Below, one piece after another: positions 35,068 to 44,471 of a stretch of 64,000 nucleotides of DNA. The notes beneath the pieces were generated by a model. It had not been told where the DNA came from, made no database searches, and worked only from the letters and a program-made list of their open reading frames with translations. Each line of letters opens with the position of its first letter. Position 1 is the first letter of the stretch. This stretch comes from a virus. Made by a program: the position numbers and the translations under genes. The stretch lies in IMG/VR virus record IMGVR_UViG_3300028840_004626, positions 30,549-94,548 of that record; one strand, 5' to 3'.

Positions 35068-37308
35068 ATGTCAGGACGACACTTAACACAGTCTGAAGTT
35101 GCTGATTCAGTCGGCGTAGAAGAATTTGCTAATTTTAACCAGGCCGTTCACTCTCATGGTTCAGCTCCCGTGCGTGTGATGGTTGGCACAGACCAGACCA
35201 TTGCATCAGATACCACTATTCCAGATAATGTCACCGTTGTTGTGGGACCGGGCGCGACTATTACTGTGAACCATAATGTTACCCTGACCGTTAAGGGTAA
35301 TATTGAAGCAGGCTCTTATCAGATTTTTGAGTGGGGTGGCGTAAGTCCAGACTGGGATTTTTCTCAGAGCCAAAGGCAAGAACGTGTTCTTGCAACATGG
35401 TGGGGGGCCAAGGGTGATGGGGTCACAAACAATCAAACTGCTCTTACTGCAGCCTTTAACTGTGGTGCCGGGAAAGTGATTCTTCCGGATGGCGTATACG
35501 CCACCAATGAAGTTATCTATATTACCACTAGCGATACGACGATTGAGGGCACCGGTAATTCGTGGCTGTTTCGCCCTACTACATGGTCAAGTGTATGGTC
35601 TGGTGCGATTGGCATTTTGTCAATTGGGAATGGATCGACTACGACTAGTCGCGTTAAGGTTAAAAACATCAAACTAGATGGAAATTACTACAATCTGACA
35701 GGCGGCAACAAGTATCCATTTAATGGAAGCGATCCAGTGTGGGGCGGACTAAATGTTCTATCTAACTGTTACGATATTGACATTGAAGACTGCTATGCCG
35801 TTCGTTGCAGCATGACTGGGTTCTTTATGTGGGGCGGCAACAATGGGGATACCAAGCGTGTTACATTCTTGCGTTGCACTACCGAAGATAGCGCTCTGGC
35901 TATGGCCGAGGAGCGCGGTGGCGCAGTAGGACATAACCATGAATTCCACGCAATAGGATGTCGCGGTTTTGACAATACTTTTGGAATCCAGGTTGGATGC
36001 CGCAAATTTAAGGTTACCAATTGCCACTTTGAAGCTACAGATCAATATGCCTTATCATGCGGAACATCAGACTGGGGAGACCTTGAGTCTTCTGGAACAT
36101 TTACGAACTCAACTTTTGTTTTAAAGAGTACGGCGCGCAATATTCTAGGTCGCGTTATGGGCACTCCTATCAATCCAGTTGTTCCACTGTATGTTGGCAA
36201 GCATACTGATATGAATATTCAGTTCACTGGATGTACCTTTATCTGTGAAGCCGACAAACAGAACTTCAAGGTATTTCAGCCCGTAAATTGTTCGTTTACT
36301 AATTGTGAGTTTATCGGGGGATCGCATCCGTTTAATATTGATATTAACGAATATGCTGAAGATTACGGAAGAACGCCCGTGCCTCTTGTTGGATGTAAAT
36401 TTTTGGCGGCACGCGATATGCATCTCAACCTTGAGGGTCCAGTATATGCTTCTAATTGTATTATTGCCTCAGGCATTAACGATGGAGACGCAGTATGGGC
36501 AGCAGTCTGGTTGGCGGATGACAAATGTAGTGGATCGGTATTCCGAGATTGTCAAATTGGAGCGGTAGACGGTACCCGCGAGGATATGACTAGGGGATTT
36601 AGAATGCCTGGCAACCCCCAACTTTATGGATGGGGAAGTGTTCCGCAGGACATTACTATTGATAATTGTAGATTTGGGCCTACCATAACAACACCATTTG
36701 TTGTGCGAGGAAGAGATGTACGCAACTGGAGGATCTTAAATTCTCAAGAAGTGCTAGAAAATGCAAATTTGGGCTATTTGGCTACTGATCATCGCGTTTG
36801 GACAACTACCGGTTCTCCATATAGTGTGCGACTCGATGTTAGCGAGATGGTTTACAATAAGTATGACCCCGAGAATAATAGTCGACCATATGCTTGGGTG
36901 TGCACAGAGTCTGGACTAGTTCATATTGCCAATACTGGTGACACGACTAGTGGAGACTACTATGTTCGCAATCTATCGTCAGTTAGTTCCTGGGAAGCGG
37001 GAGACCCCATTAAGGGAACTGGCATCCCCGCTGCTACTACGGTAACTGGTGTAGATCTTGTTGGTTTACAGGCGGGCATGGACAATGCTGCGACAGCAAC
37101 CAATACGGGCATTTCCTTATATGAGGGAGTCCTGCAAGAACTGGATGCTGCTGGCGATGAAGCGCCAATAAGTGTTGGCGGAGTCACAGCATCTGGTAAC
37201 ATTGAGGTTACCGCTAGTGGCTTTGGACTAGTTTTAAAAGCCGATAATGGCACGCGATATTTGCTAGAAGTGGCTAATGACGGATCGTTAACCACATCAG
37301 TAGTGTAA
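35068..37308 (+). CDS. Tailspike with pectate-lyase-type beta-helix (1 of 4)
   Basis: A 746-aa protein, ATG 35068 behind CAGGAGTTG. Residues about 30-95 form a beta cap (IPDNVTVVVGPGATITVNH, IEAGSYQIFEWGG). At about 110 the helix begins with WWGAKGDGVTNNQTALTAAF, then KVILPDGVYATNEVI, the usual start of a pectate-lyase_3/GH28-type right-handed beta-helix. The helix runs to about residue 560 with short Cys- and Asn-rich coils. Residues about 625-680 (TTSGDYYVRNLSSVSSWEAG) and the final GLVL tag resemble the ends of the next protein. Such spikes bind and often cut capsule, exopolysaccharide or O-antigen. Catalytic residues cannot be assigned by eye. Confidence 0.75.
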   Translation: MSGRHLTQSEVADSVGVEEFANFNQAVHSHGSAPVRVMVGTDQTIASDTTIPDNVTVVVGPGATITVNHNVTLTVKGNIEAGSYQIFEWGGVSPDWDFSQSQRQERVLATWWGAKGDGVTNNQTALTAAFNCGAGKVILPDGVYATNEVIYITTSDTTIEGTGNSWLFRPTTWSSVWSGAIGILSIGNGSTTTSRVKVKNIKLDGNYYNLTGGNKYPFNGSDPVWGGLNVLSNCYDIDIEDCYAVRCSMTGFFMWGGNNGDTKRVTFLRCTTEDSALAMAEERGGAVGHNHEFHAIGCRGFDNTFGIQVGCRKFKVTNCHFEATDQYALSCGTSDWGDLESSGTFTNSTFVLKSTARNILGRVMGTPINPVVPLYVGKHTDMNIQFTGCTFICEADKQNFKVFQPVNCSFTNCEFIGGSHPFNIDINEYAEDYGRTPVPLVGCKFLAARDMHLNLEGPVYASNCIIASGINDGDAVWAAVWLADDKCSGSVFRDCQIGAVDGTREDMTRGFRMPGNPQLYGWGSVPQDITIDNCRFGPTITTPFVVRGRDVRNWRILNSQEVLENANLGYLATDHRVWTTTGSPYSVRLDVSEMVYNKYDPENNSRPYAWVCTESGLVHIANTGDTTSGDYYVRNLSSVSSWEAGDPIKGTGIPAATTVTGVDLVGLQAGMDNAATATNTGISLYEGVLQELDAAGDEAPISVGGVTASGNIEVTASGFGLVLKADNGTRYLLEVANDGSLTTSVV

Positions 37309-37320
37309 GGAGTCAATAAT

Positions 37321-39486
37321 ATGCCTCGACATTTACATCGTGATGAAATAAGTATTCGTAGCATCGGGGAGTTTGATGGCGCTTCTGCAGCTACTCTGGA
37401 GAATGCGATCCATAACCTGAAAACGACTGGCGACGAGGCTATTCTTGCCATCGGCGAAGACCTAACTATTGCTAGTAATTTAACTATTCCAGCTAATGTT
37501 ACGCTACGGGTTTATCGCGGTGCTACGATTACCATAAACAATGGTGTTGCAGTTACAATCCTTGGTGGCGTAGAGGCAGGAGATTATCAAATATTTTCGT
37601 TTGGTGGGGGCAGCGCTAGTGTCGATTTCTCTTCTGCCAAGCAGAGGGAAGTTAACGTATTATGGTGGGGCGCAGTAGCTGATGATTCAACCGATAACTA
37701 TGCGCCTTTTCAATATGCAATTAATTCTTCTGCGGCTGTTATCCACGTACCAGGAGAGGGCACATATAGATTTGATGACAAGCCTCTTATTAATTTGCCA
37801 GGCATCAGGTTGCAGGGCCAAGGGGCCACACTTAAAGCGGGAAACAACTTTTCTCCTAGCCGCATTCTAGAAATTTTAGGCGGAGCATCGGATATTATCA
37901 TTGATGGTTTGGTGTTTGATACCAATGTTAGCGAAAATGGCGGGTCTGTTTATGAGGCTGCAGCTGGCGACAGAATTTACGGGATCATGCTTAACGACAC
38001 TGGCGGCCAATCACCGTCTAATGTTGTGATCTCGAATTGTCAATTCAATAATATGACGGGTGGCCCGATATATGTATTTTGTGACGGGCTAGATTACCTA
38101 ACAATCAGGGACTGTAATGTAGATACTTCTCGCCTGGCTATGTTTATTAGCCCCAACAGCGTGAACTGGAAGTTTGTTCCACAGATTACGATTGACAATT
38201 TTCACGCCAAGGCCTGCAATGAAGGCTTTTATATTTATTATGGAAATTTAAATGTCACCAATAGCTCAGTAGAGGTTAGGTGGAGGTATGGCATTTACCA
38301 GGGCCCACCTACATACCTTGGCGATAGTGATACAAGGTGGACCAATTGCAGATTTTACCATAATGGAGAATATAGCTCTCGCGACAAAATGATTTGGATT
38401 TTCGGTGGAACTGGTGGAGTTGTTACAACCATTAATACTGCACAGTTTACTAATTGTTTATTCTATATTGGGTATTATTGGACAGCTGCGACATCCGTGG
38501 ACGTGGACTTACCAGCTCGCGCTACGTTTGATAACTGTACTTGGGAGGGCGGAACCTACGGGCTAGGTTGCGGTCCAGATATTGCGGCAGCAGTATATGA
38601 AAAGCCTCCGGTTAAAGTCAATAACTGTAATATGTTCTTAAATCGGTATGCAATCTATGCATCTGCGCCGATTCAGGTTTTCAATACAACTATTGCATCA
38701 GGATATGATGGCGGCGGATCGTGTATCTATTTGGCGACAGCTAATGCAAATACGTCAACCTTCGTGGGGTGTCACTTAGGCTGGGATCAAAATGAAAATT
38801 ATAGCAGTGGCTACAGAACTGCTGGCGCCATTTGTTCTGGGGTTAGGGCGATTGCCACTACATTCGGTGCTGGTATTACCAACCAATTTAATATTGCTGG
38901 TTCTGGAACCAAGCAGACTAGATGGGACATTCGAGCTAGCCAGCCGCCTCACAATAAAGACGGCAAGGCCTGGAGGCAGAGTAGCAGTAGGCCGTTTGAC
39001 GACTCAGTTCTTACCCAGGGAGTTTTTCAGTGGAGAGCAGCTCCCACGTCGGCCGGAACAGCAGGATGGGCAATAACTAAAACCGGAAAAGGCCACCAAG
39101 AATCTTATGGTGTTACTACATCAGGAAGCTACATAATCACATCAGTATCTCAGGCTGTTACGTGGAGTGTCGGAGACCGATTAATTAGCGACCGCGCATT
39201 TCCTAATGCCTACGGGGTCACGGTTACTGGGGTTGACTATTCGACAGCACAGGTTGGATTGGATAAGCCAGCCCTATATACTTGTGATTCTGAAGAGCTA
39301 TATGAGGGTCGCATTAGTCACTGGGGGCACATTGAGCCAATCACTACAGCTCGCGACATTACCATTAGCTCTGATGACTCTGGATTGGTTTTGACTGATA
39401 GCGACGCCAAGAAATGGAAATTCCGCGTCAACACTAAGGGATCTCTTTATGCCGAAAGACAGCTTGACGTGCCGGAGGATTACTAA
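37321..39486 (+). CDS. Tailspike with pectate-lyase-type beta-helix (2 of 4)
   Basis: A 721-aa protein, ATG 37321 behind AAGGAGTC. The cap (IPANVTLRVYRGATITINN, VEAGDYQIFSFGGG) and the helix start (VLWWGAVADDSTDNYAPFQY) match tailspike 1. The helix continues through N-x-x-F/V coils such as VISNCQFNNMTGGPIYVFCD. The end, TTSGSYIITSVSQAVTWSVG and then SGLVLTDSDAKKWKFRVNT, is also shared with tailspike 1. The middle of the helix differs, as expected if receptor specificity has diverged while the attachment and trimerisation ends are kept. The stop overlaps the next start by one base (TAATG). Confidence 0.72.
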   Translation: MPRHLHRDEISIRSIGEFDGASAATLENAIHNLKTTGDEAILAIGEDLTIASNLTIPANVTLRVYRGATITINNGVAVTILGGVEAGDYQIFSFGGGSASVDFSSAKQREVNVLWWGAVADDSTDNYAPFQYAINSSAAVIHVPGEGTYRFDDKPLINLPGIRLQGQGATLKAGNNFSPSRILEILGGASDIIIDGLVFDTNVSENGGSVYEAAAGDRIYGIMLNDTGGQSPSNVVISNCQFNNMTGGPIYVFCDGLDYLTIRDCNVDTSRLAMFISPNSVNWKFVPQITIDNFHAKACNEGFYIYYGNLNVTNSSVEVRWRYGIYQGPPTYLGDSDTRWTNCRFYHNGEYSSRDKMIWIFGGTGGVVTTINTAQFTNCLFYIGYYWTAATSVDVDLPARATFDNCTWEGGTYGLGCGPDIAAAVYEKPPVKVNNCNMFLNRYAIYASAPIQVFNTTIASGYDGGGSCIYLATANANTSTFVGCHLGWDQNENYSSGYRTAGAICSGVRAIATTFGAGITNQFNIAGSGTKQTRWDIRASQPPHNKDGKAWRQSSSRPFDDSVLTQGVFQWRAAPTSAGTAGWAITKTGKGHQESYGVTTSGSYIITSVSQAVTWSVGDRLISDRAFPNAYGVTVTGVDYSTAQVGLDKPALYTCDSEELYEGRISHWGHIEPITTARDITISSDDSGLVLTDSDAKKWKFRVNTKGSLYAERQLDVPEDY

Positions 39487-41891
39487 TGAGCTACGATTTA
39501 CAACGGGTCTATCTGAGTGATTTTTCGACCAATACGAAAACATTGGCTAATTATACTAACTTGTCCAATGCGATATCATTGCTGGGCTCAACAGAATGCG
39601 TCCTAATATACAATGAGACTGAAGCGACCAAGCTGAATTACACTTTGATTATTCCAGAGAACATCGTGTTGCGTTTTGAAAAGGGCGCTTACATTCCTTT
39701 GGATCAGAGTGGCAACCTACGCTGCTATGGAAGAATCGATGCTGATCGAGAGAAAATCTTTGATTTTCCTAGTAACCGTACTCAACCTGTTGTATTTTAT
39801 CACGCCCAGCCCGTTTATCCGGAGTGGTTTGGTGCTGTTGGTGATGGAGTTACTGATGATGCGGCAGCGCTGAGATGTGCTCTTGCTGCAGTACATACTG
39901 ATGCTGAGCTAACTATTGATAATAGATTTGGAACCCTTGACTGGGGATGGAGGCACTTCTATACAACAGAGGGCCTAACAACAGTCTATGGCTGCCATAT
40001 GAAAACCAGTGGCGCTCGCATTACGGTGCCCAATACTTTCGAGGGGACAGTTATCAATATCGATGGGCCCCGTGCAAATGAGATTTATAGCCTAGATTTA
40101 CATTTTCCAGAAATACATAAAGCCCCAAGTGGCGGCAATGCTACGTGGGCGCAGGATGCGATTGGCATCCAAATGACCAACGTGCGCAATTCTAAGATTC
40201 GCATCGACAAGGTTAGTGGTTTTTGGAAAGGCATTGTCGCACGGGGCAATCAGCAGGGTTTTGTATACAATCAGATTTGGCTTGGCAATATTGTCAATTG
40301 TCAGTATGGATTACAGTTTGAGTTTGCGGCTTCTGGCTGGGTGAATGAGAACACCTGGTATGGTGGCAAGTTTAGTGATGCGACAGGAGCATCTACTGAA
40401 AACCTCGAATGTGTATCTATTAATGCTGGAGACGAAACATCAGTCATCCTCAATGATCACAATATGTTTATTCGGCCTTGTCTTGAAAGCACTAACCCAA
40501 GGCGAACTGCCGTTATCATGGGTGGTACCAATAATCAGTTTATGCAACCTCGTCTTGAGGGTATTCGGAACGCTGGTTTTCGGTTTACGACAAGTGCTAT
40601 TGCGAACAAGATTGAGCGTGCAGAACGCATGTTGATAGACCCTGTTATTTTAGACTCAGGATCGATCAATACTGTTATCAGCGCAGAAATGCTTAATGTT
40701 ACTACGCGCGATAACACTCGTGGAAATGATGCTCTAGTTATTGGCGCCAACAAAAAGGAACAGATAGAGAACGCGATGACGGTTGGGTCCTTGCCTCAAT
40801 CGGGGTGGTATCGTGGATGTGTGGGCTTTACTCAAGGAAGTTCTATTCGGTGGCCCGCATTTTCAATTGATGTAGATTCGGTAGCTGGGGTCAATGTCAA
40901 TACTGATACGTTACATACATTGTTGCCAACAATCGATACCGGCCTAACTACAGCTAGGGGGCTTTACTACAATACTAGTGGAGATGCTGCAATTGGTGGT
41001 TTAACCAATGGCACTTGGTATTATGCGATTCCGGTGGCTTCTAGTGGATTCAAATTGGCTAGCAGCTCAACCAATGCTGCTGCGGGCACCTGCATTAATA
41101 TTACGGGTGTTGGTGGCGGAGGAACCCATAACTTTTCTAACTCGGCCAAACAGCTAGAGCTGCAAAGCTGGGGAAGCTATTCTGCCATTAATCTGGACGA
41201 CGATATTTATAACCTGTATTTCGTGCCAGGCAAGGGCCTCTGGTTCACTGGGATGCAGCTCAATAGCGAGGAAAGTTCCACGGCTCGCTATCGCATGCTG
41301 TATGTAGATCAACAATATAAGACCTTTAATCCTTCTACTGATATTACGGGCAATGCCTATCATTGGTACGTAACTGAAGCTTCCCATGGTTTTTATACTG
41401 GAGAGCGAGTTTATTACACTGGGTCTACATCAATTAGTAGCGAGCTAACCTCGGGCGAACCAGCTTATGTTATTAATAGGTCAACCAATACTTTTAGACT
41501 GGCCAAGAATATTCATCTGGCAGGCATTGGTACGCCAGCCTTGCTAACTGCTACTCCAAATGAAACACACAATATTCAGAAAGTTCGATTAAAGTTCGTA
41601 ACTGGCGATGATGTTCGCCATCGCGAAGTAGGTATTGCGAGAAAGTACTATGGTGCCTGGAATCCTGGCAATATCGCTCCTGGTAATAGTGTAACTAGAG
41701 AGATCAATGTAGACTTTGCAGTTCCTGGGGACCTGGTCTTAGCGAACCTATCGTCTATTCAACATCAGCAATGTATTATTACGGGAACTGTAGTACGTGA
41801 CCATTATGCAAATATTGTACTTGCAAATGTGGCTGCTAGTGGTGTGACTATTGGTTCTGGCGTATTGACTGTTGCCGCATTCGAACAATAA
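39486..41891 (+). CDS. Tailspike with pectate-lyase-type beta-helix and exchangeable C-terminal domain (3 of 4)
   Basis: An 801-aa protein, ATG 39486, overlapping the previous stop by one base. The cap is recognisable but diverged (IPENIVLRFEKGAYIPLDQ). The helix starts at YPEWFGAVGDGVTDDAAALR. Residues about 470-555 and 620-700 each contain a unit of the form 'G-LxxGxxYY/AY-I...FxLA' (IGGLTNGTWYYAIPV; LTSGEPAYVINRSTNTFRLA), so it seems duplicated. The final 90 residues (YYGAWNPGNIAPGNSVTREI, AVPGDLVLANLSS) match a C-terminal domain widely used in phage fibres and spikes. The end therefore differs from tailspikes 1 and 2, which suggests domain exchange. Confidence 0.72.
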   Translation: MSYDLQRVYLSDFSTNTKTLANYTNLSNAISLLGSTECVLIYNETEATKLNYTLIIPENIVLRFEKGAYIPLDQSGNLRCYGRIDADREKIFDFPSNRTQPVVFYHAQPVYPEWFGAVGDGVTDDAAALRCALAAVHTDAELTIDNRFGTLDWGWRHFYTTEGLTTVYGCHMKTSGARITVPNTFEGTVINIDGPRANEIYSLDLHFPEIHKAPSGGNATWAQDAIGIQMTNVRNSKIRIDKVSGFWKGIVARGNQQGFVYNQIWLGNIVNCQYGLQFEFAASGWVNENTWYGGKFSDATGASTENLECVSINAGDETSVILNDHNMFIRPCLESTNPRRTAVIMGGTNNQFMQPRLEGIRNAGFRFTTSAIANKIERAERMLIDPVILDSGSINTVISAEMLNVTTRDNTRGNDALVIGANKKEQIENAMTVGSLPQSGWYRGCVGFTQGSSIRWPAFSIDVDSVAGVNVNTDTLHTLLPTIDTGLTTARGLYYNTSGDAAIGGLTNGTWYYAIPVASSGFKLASSSTNAAAGTCINITGVGGGGTHNFSNSAKQLELQSWGSYSAINLDDDIYNLYFVPGKGLWFTGMQLNSEESSTARYRMLYVDQQYKTFNPSTDITGNAYHWYVTEASHGFYTGERVYYTGSTSISSELTSGEPAYVINRSTNTFRLAKNIHLAGIGTPALLTATPNETHNIQKVRLKFVTGDDVRHREVGIARKYYGAWNPGNIAPGNSVTREINVDFAVPGDLVLANLSSIQHQQCIITGTVVRDHYANIVLANVAASGVTIGSGVLTVAAFEQ

Positions 41892-41908
41892 ATGTAGGAG
41901 AAATAAGA

Positions 41909-43978
41909 ATGTCCTCATTGCAAAAAACGTTTACTCCGCTCTATAGCTTGCACGCATATAGCAATCAGAGTCTCAGTGGGCTCATAGCTAGTATTGGTAG
42001 CGAAGAGGCAACGATTCTGATTGATACCCCGTGTCAAATTACTACCAATCTTATTCCGCCCTCCAATATTTCTTTTAAGTTTGTAAAGGGTGTCACTATG
42101 ACTATTGATGACACCAAGTGGATTGAGATATTGGGCAGCGTTGACGCGGGGCCATGGCAGATCTTTGAGTTCGGTGGTACTAACGCATGGGTGAAATTTG
42201 GAGATGGTTCGCGGCAAACCTATTCCCATGTTGATTGGTTTGGTGCTGATCCAACTGGAGTAAGTGACAGTTACTGGGCTATATGGAGGGCCATTATTTC
42301 TCGCGCTGGCCAGGCCGAATTGGGAGAACAGCTCAATGCAGTTGGTGGAGAAGTTCGTTTTGGCAAGGGTACATATCGCTACGGAACACCAATTGTAATC
42401 GAAGATCTTGCTAATATCCGATTCCAGGGTGCTGGCAATAGGCTCTATCAGGATTTTAAACGTGCAGAAACAAGGCTAATCTACACTGGAACTGGTGGCC
42501 GGTATCATGGGGGCGCCGCTGGCACTGCGGGCACCGACAGCATTCCTTCGTCCAGTCAATGTGGGATTTATAATACAACCAATTATGGTCGAGGCTTTCA
42601 GATTAAAGATATGGCCATCTTGTATGATCAGATTGATTTTCAGGGCTGCTTAGTTTATTCGGATACTCCCGGGTTTTATTGTGAGAACGTTACTTTTGGT
42701 GATGATTCAACCGATGCTGGGTATGGGGTTGGTGGAGTTAGAAAGTATACCGCATTTGCCCTTGTGTGTTTAGGTGGCACAGAATGGCCCCATTTCTATC
42801 GTTGCTCTTTTGACTGTGCGCAGCGTGCTGTTTATGTTCCAAGACTCGGCGGAATGAAGTGCAACGGGCTTTTTATGGACCAGTGTGTTGTATATACGGT
42901 CAATACAGCTGGGATTGACTATGCTGGTGTTGGTAACCTGGGAGCAACATTTCATAGGGTAACTATCGATCCGGTACGCTATGCTCTTGCCGCCCAGGGT
43001 GCGACCAACATGGCTTATGGCATGAGAATAGCCAGCAACTCTTTTGAGGTTTCCAACTGTGTATTTGCGGGATCGAGTTCAGACTATATGCCAACCGAGT
43101 GGGCCTTCTATCCATATGGTCGAGGCAGCATGAGAGATTGTTTATTCTTCACTAACTGGGGTGGTGTTCTGGTAAGTGGCAGCACCCTGGATGTAGCTAG
43201 TAACGAAATTTGGGCACAAAACCCTGTTAATATAATGTCCGGAGGATGGTTCGGGGGTAATAATCGATATCGCCAGGTTAATGATCATGCTAACGTGAGC
43301 TGTAGGCGAGCGATAACGATTGCTTCCGGGCAGGACGTTGGGGTCTACGGGGGTTCTATTGATTTTGTCCAAACATCTCCGGACGACTTTTATGGCACTG
43401 GCGGAACCAATCCTTTTCATTGGGATATTTACGTAGGTCGTATCGCCAGCAGTAATCTCGATAATATCAATGGCAAGATTACATACAATCCTAAGTTGAG
43501 TAACTCATACTTTGGGGTTAATGATGTAACTGGAGCCATGGAGATTGTTCCTATTAACGCCAATCGGTTTCAGGAGATTGAGGGAGATACCGTGCTGACT
43601 AGCGGCGATATCTATAGGTTTAATGGTGGTATATGGCGTATCAATGTTGCGGCTTCGGGACATTGTTTTGTTCAGTTGCCATCTGGAAAGGCTGGATACG
43701 AATTATCGTTTTTTAACCTAAATGGATGTAATGTAACCCTCTTGGCAAGTGGATGGAACCGGGGCGGCTTTGATGACCGTATTTGGGCTTCTGGCACCAA
43801 TACAACGGTTGGCAACCCAGCACTAGTACATAGGCCTGGGACTAGAATGTCGACTTGTCACCTGAGGTGTCACGGGGCATCTGATTATTACCCGAGATGG
43901 GTATTAACGAGTGCTATTGGTGGCTGGGCTCCTAGTGAGAAAACTGCTTTTAATGGGAACCTTACGCCAGGCTATTAA
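41909..43978 (+). CDS. Tailspike with pectate-lyase-type beta-helix (4 of 4)
   Basis: A 689-aa protein, ATG 41909 behind TAGGAGAAA. It has the shared cap (VDAGPWQIFEFGGTNAWVKF) and helix start (VDWFGADPTGVSDSYWAIWR, then GGEVRFGKGTYRYG). Coils of the helix follow (FYRCSFDCAQRAVYV, FEVSNCVFAGSS). The end is again different. From about residue 550, GDIYRFNGGIWRINVAAS is followed by FVQLPSGKAGYELSFFNLNG, a small beta domain of its own. It is the last structural gene before the junction at 44 kb. Four spikes in one phage imply a branched adhesin or several capsule types as targets. Confidence 0.72.
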   Translation: MSSLQKTFTPLYSLHAYSNQSLSGLIASIGSEEATILIDTPCQITTNLIPPSNISFKFVKGVTMTIDDTKWIEILGSVDAGPWQIFEFGGTNAWVKFGDGSRQTYSHVDWFGADPTGVSDSYWAIWRAIISRAGQAELGEQLNAVGGEVRFGKGTYRYGTPIVIEDLANIRFQGAGNRLYQDFKRAETRLIYTGTGGRYHGGAAGTAGTDSIPSSSQCGIYNTTNYGRGFQIKDMAILYDQIDFQGCLVYSDTPGFYCENVTFGDDSTDAGYGVGGVRKYTAFALVCLGGTEWPHFYRCSFDCAQRAVYVPRLGGMKCNGLFMDQCVVYTVNTAGIDYAGVGNLGATFHRVTIDPVRYALAAQGATNMAYGMRIASNSFEVSNCVFAGSSSDYMPTEWAFYPYGRGSMRDCLFFTNWGGVLVSGSTLDVASNEIWAQNPVNIMSGGWFGGNNRYRQVNDHANVSCRRAITIASGQDVGVYGGSIDFVQTSPDDFYGTGGTNPFHWDIYVGRIASSNLDNINGKITYNPKLSNSYFGVNDVTGAMEIVPINANRFQEIEGDTVLTSGDIYRFNGGIWRINVAASGHCFVQLPSGKAGYELSFFNLNGCNVTLLASGWNRGGFDDRIWASGTNTTVGNPALVHRPGTRMSTCHLRCHGASDYYPRWVLTSAIGGWAPSEKTAFNGNLTPGY

Positions 43979-43980
43979 TC

Positions 43981-43989
43981 TGGTATAAT
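43981..43989 (+). promoter_or_regulatory. Possible extended -10 promoter at the tail / glycan-region junction
   Basis: TGGTATAAT at 43981-43989 is a full match to the extended -10 consensus TG-n-TATAAT. It lies in the 30-base gap after the last tailspike. A -35 hexamer is weak at best (TTAC around 43962). The predicted transcript would start near 43996, right at the ribosome site TTGGAGG (43994-44000), giving a leader of only about 13 bases. That is unusual and lowers confidence. If real, it would start transcription of the small genes, the actin-like gene and possibly the glycan operon. Confidence 0.3.
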
Positions 43990-44008
43990 AACCTTGGAGG
44001 TCAATTGA

Positions 44009-44464
44009 ATGGCTGTTACTAAAAACATTTTGCAGGTCAGGGACTACCAGGTATGGACCTCTGCCAATATGGTTGATGGCGATATCCTAGGAGTCTACGA
44101 ATCCCTGGGGCGCAGATGCGCTGATACGGTAACCCTGGAAAGCGCTGGGGGTGCCTCCCGGGTCAGGTTTAACGTTGCGCGTACTACGTATCGTGAACAG
44201 GGGGCCGTTTACAGCGGAACCTATCATGGCAATAGTCCGAACGGGCCATGGAGTCAAGCGTTGTTTCATAATGTTCACAATAATTTCGCAGGCTTGGGTG
44301 CTGGTGGATCAAGAAGCCCCGAGCTGGTTTACGAACATGAGGACGACCAGCAGCCCGATATTATTGTGGCTAATGGTACTACCCAGACCTGGACTAGAAC
44401 TGAAATTGCTGTTAATGACATTAAAATTGTCAATGCTTCAGGATTGCGCGTTACGGTGACCTAA
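44009..44464 (+). CDS. Small beta-rich protein at the junction, unknown
   Basis: A 151-aa protein, ATG 44009, with ribosome site TTGGAGG at 43994-44000. The sequence is strand-rich and aromatic (ILQVRDYQVWTSANMVDGDI, REQGAVYSGTYHGNSPNGPW) and ends in a strand pair (VNDIKIVNASGLRVTVT). The composition suits a small virion decoration or fibre-tip protein. No family was recognised and no membrane segment is seen. It could be the last structural gene or the first gene of the next unit, because a possible promoter lies directly before it. Confidence 0.45.
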   Translation: MAVTKNILQVRDYQVWTSANMVDGDILGVYESLGRRCADTVTLESAGGASRVRFNVARTTYREQGAVYSGTYHGNSPNGPWSQALFHNVHNNFAGLGAGGSRSPELVYEHEDDQQPDIIVANGTTQTWTRTEIAVNDIKIVNASGLRVTVT

Positions 44465-44471
44465 TAATGCT

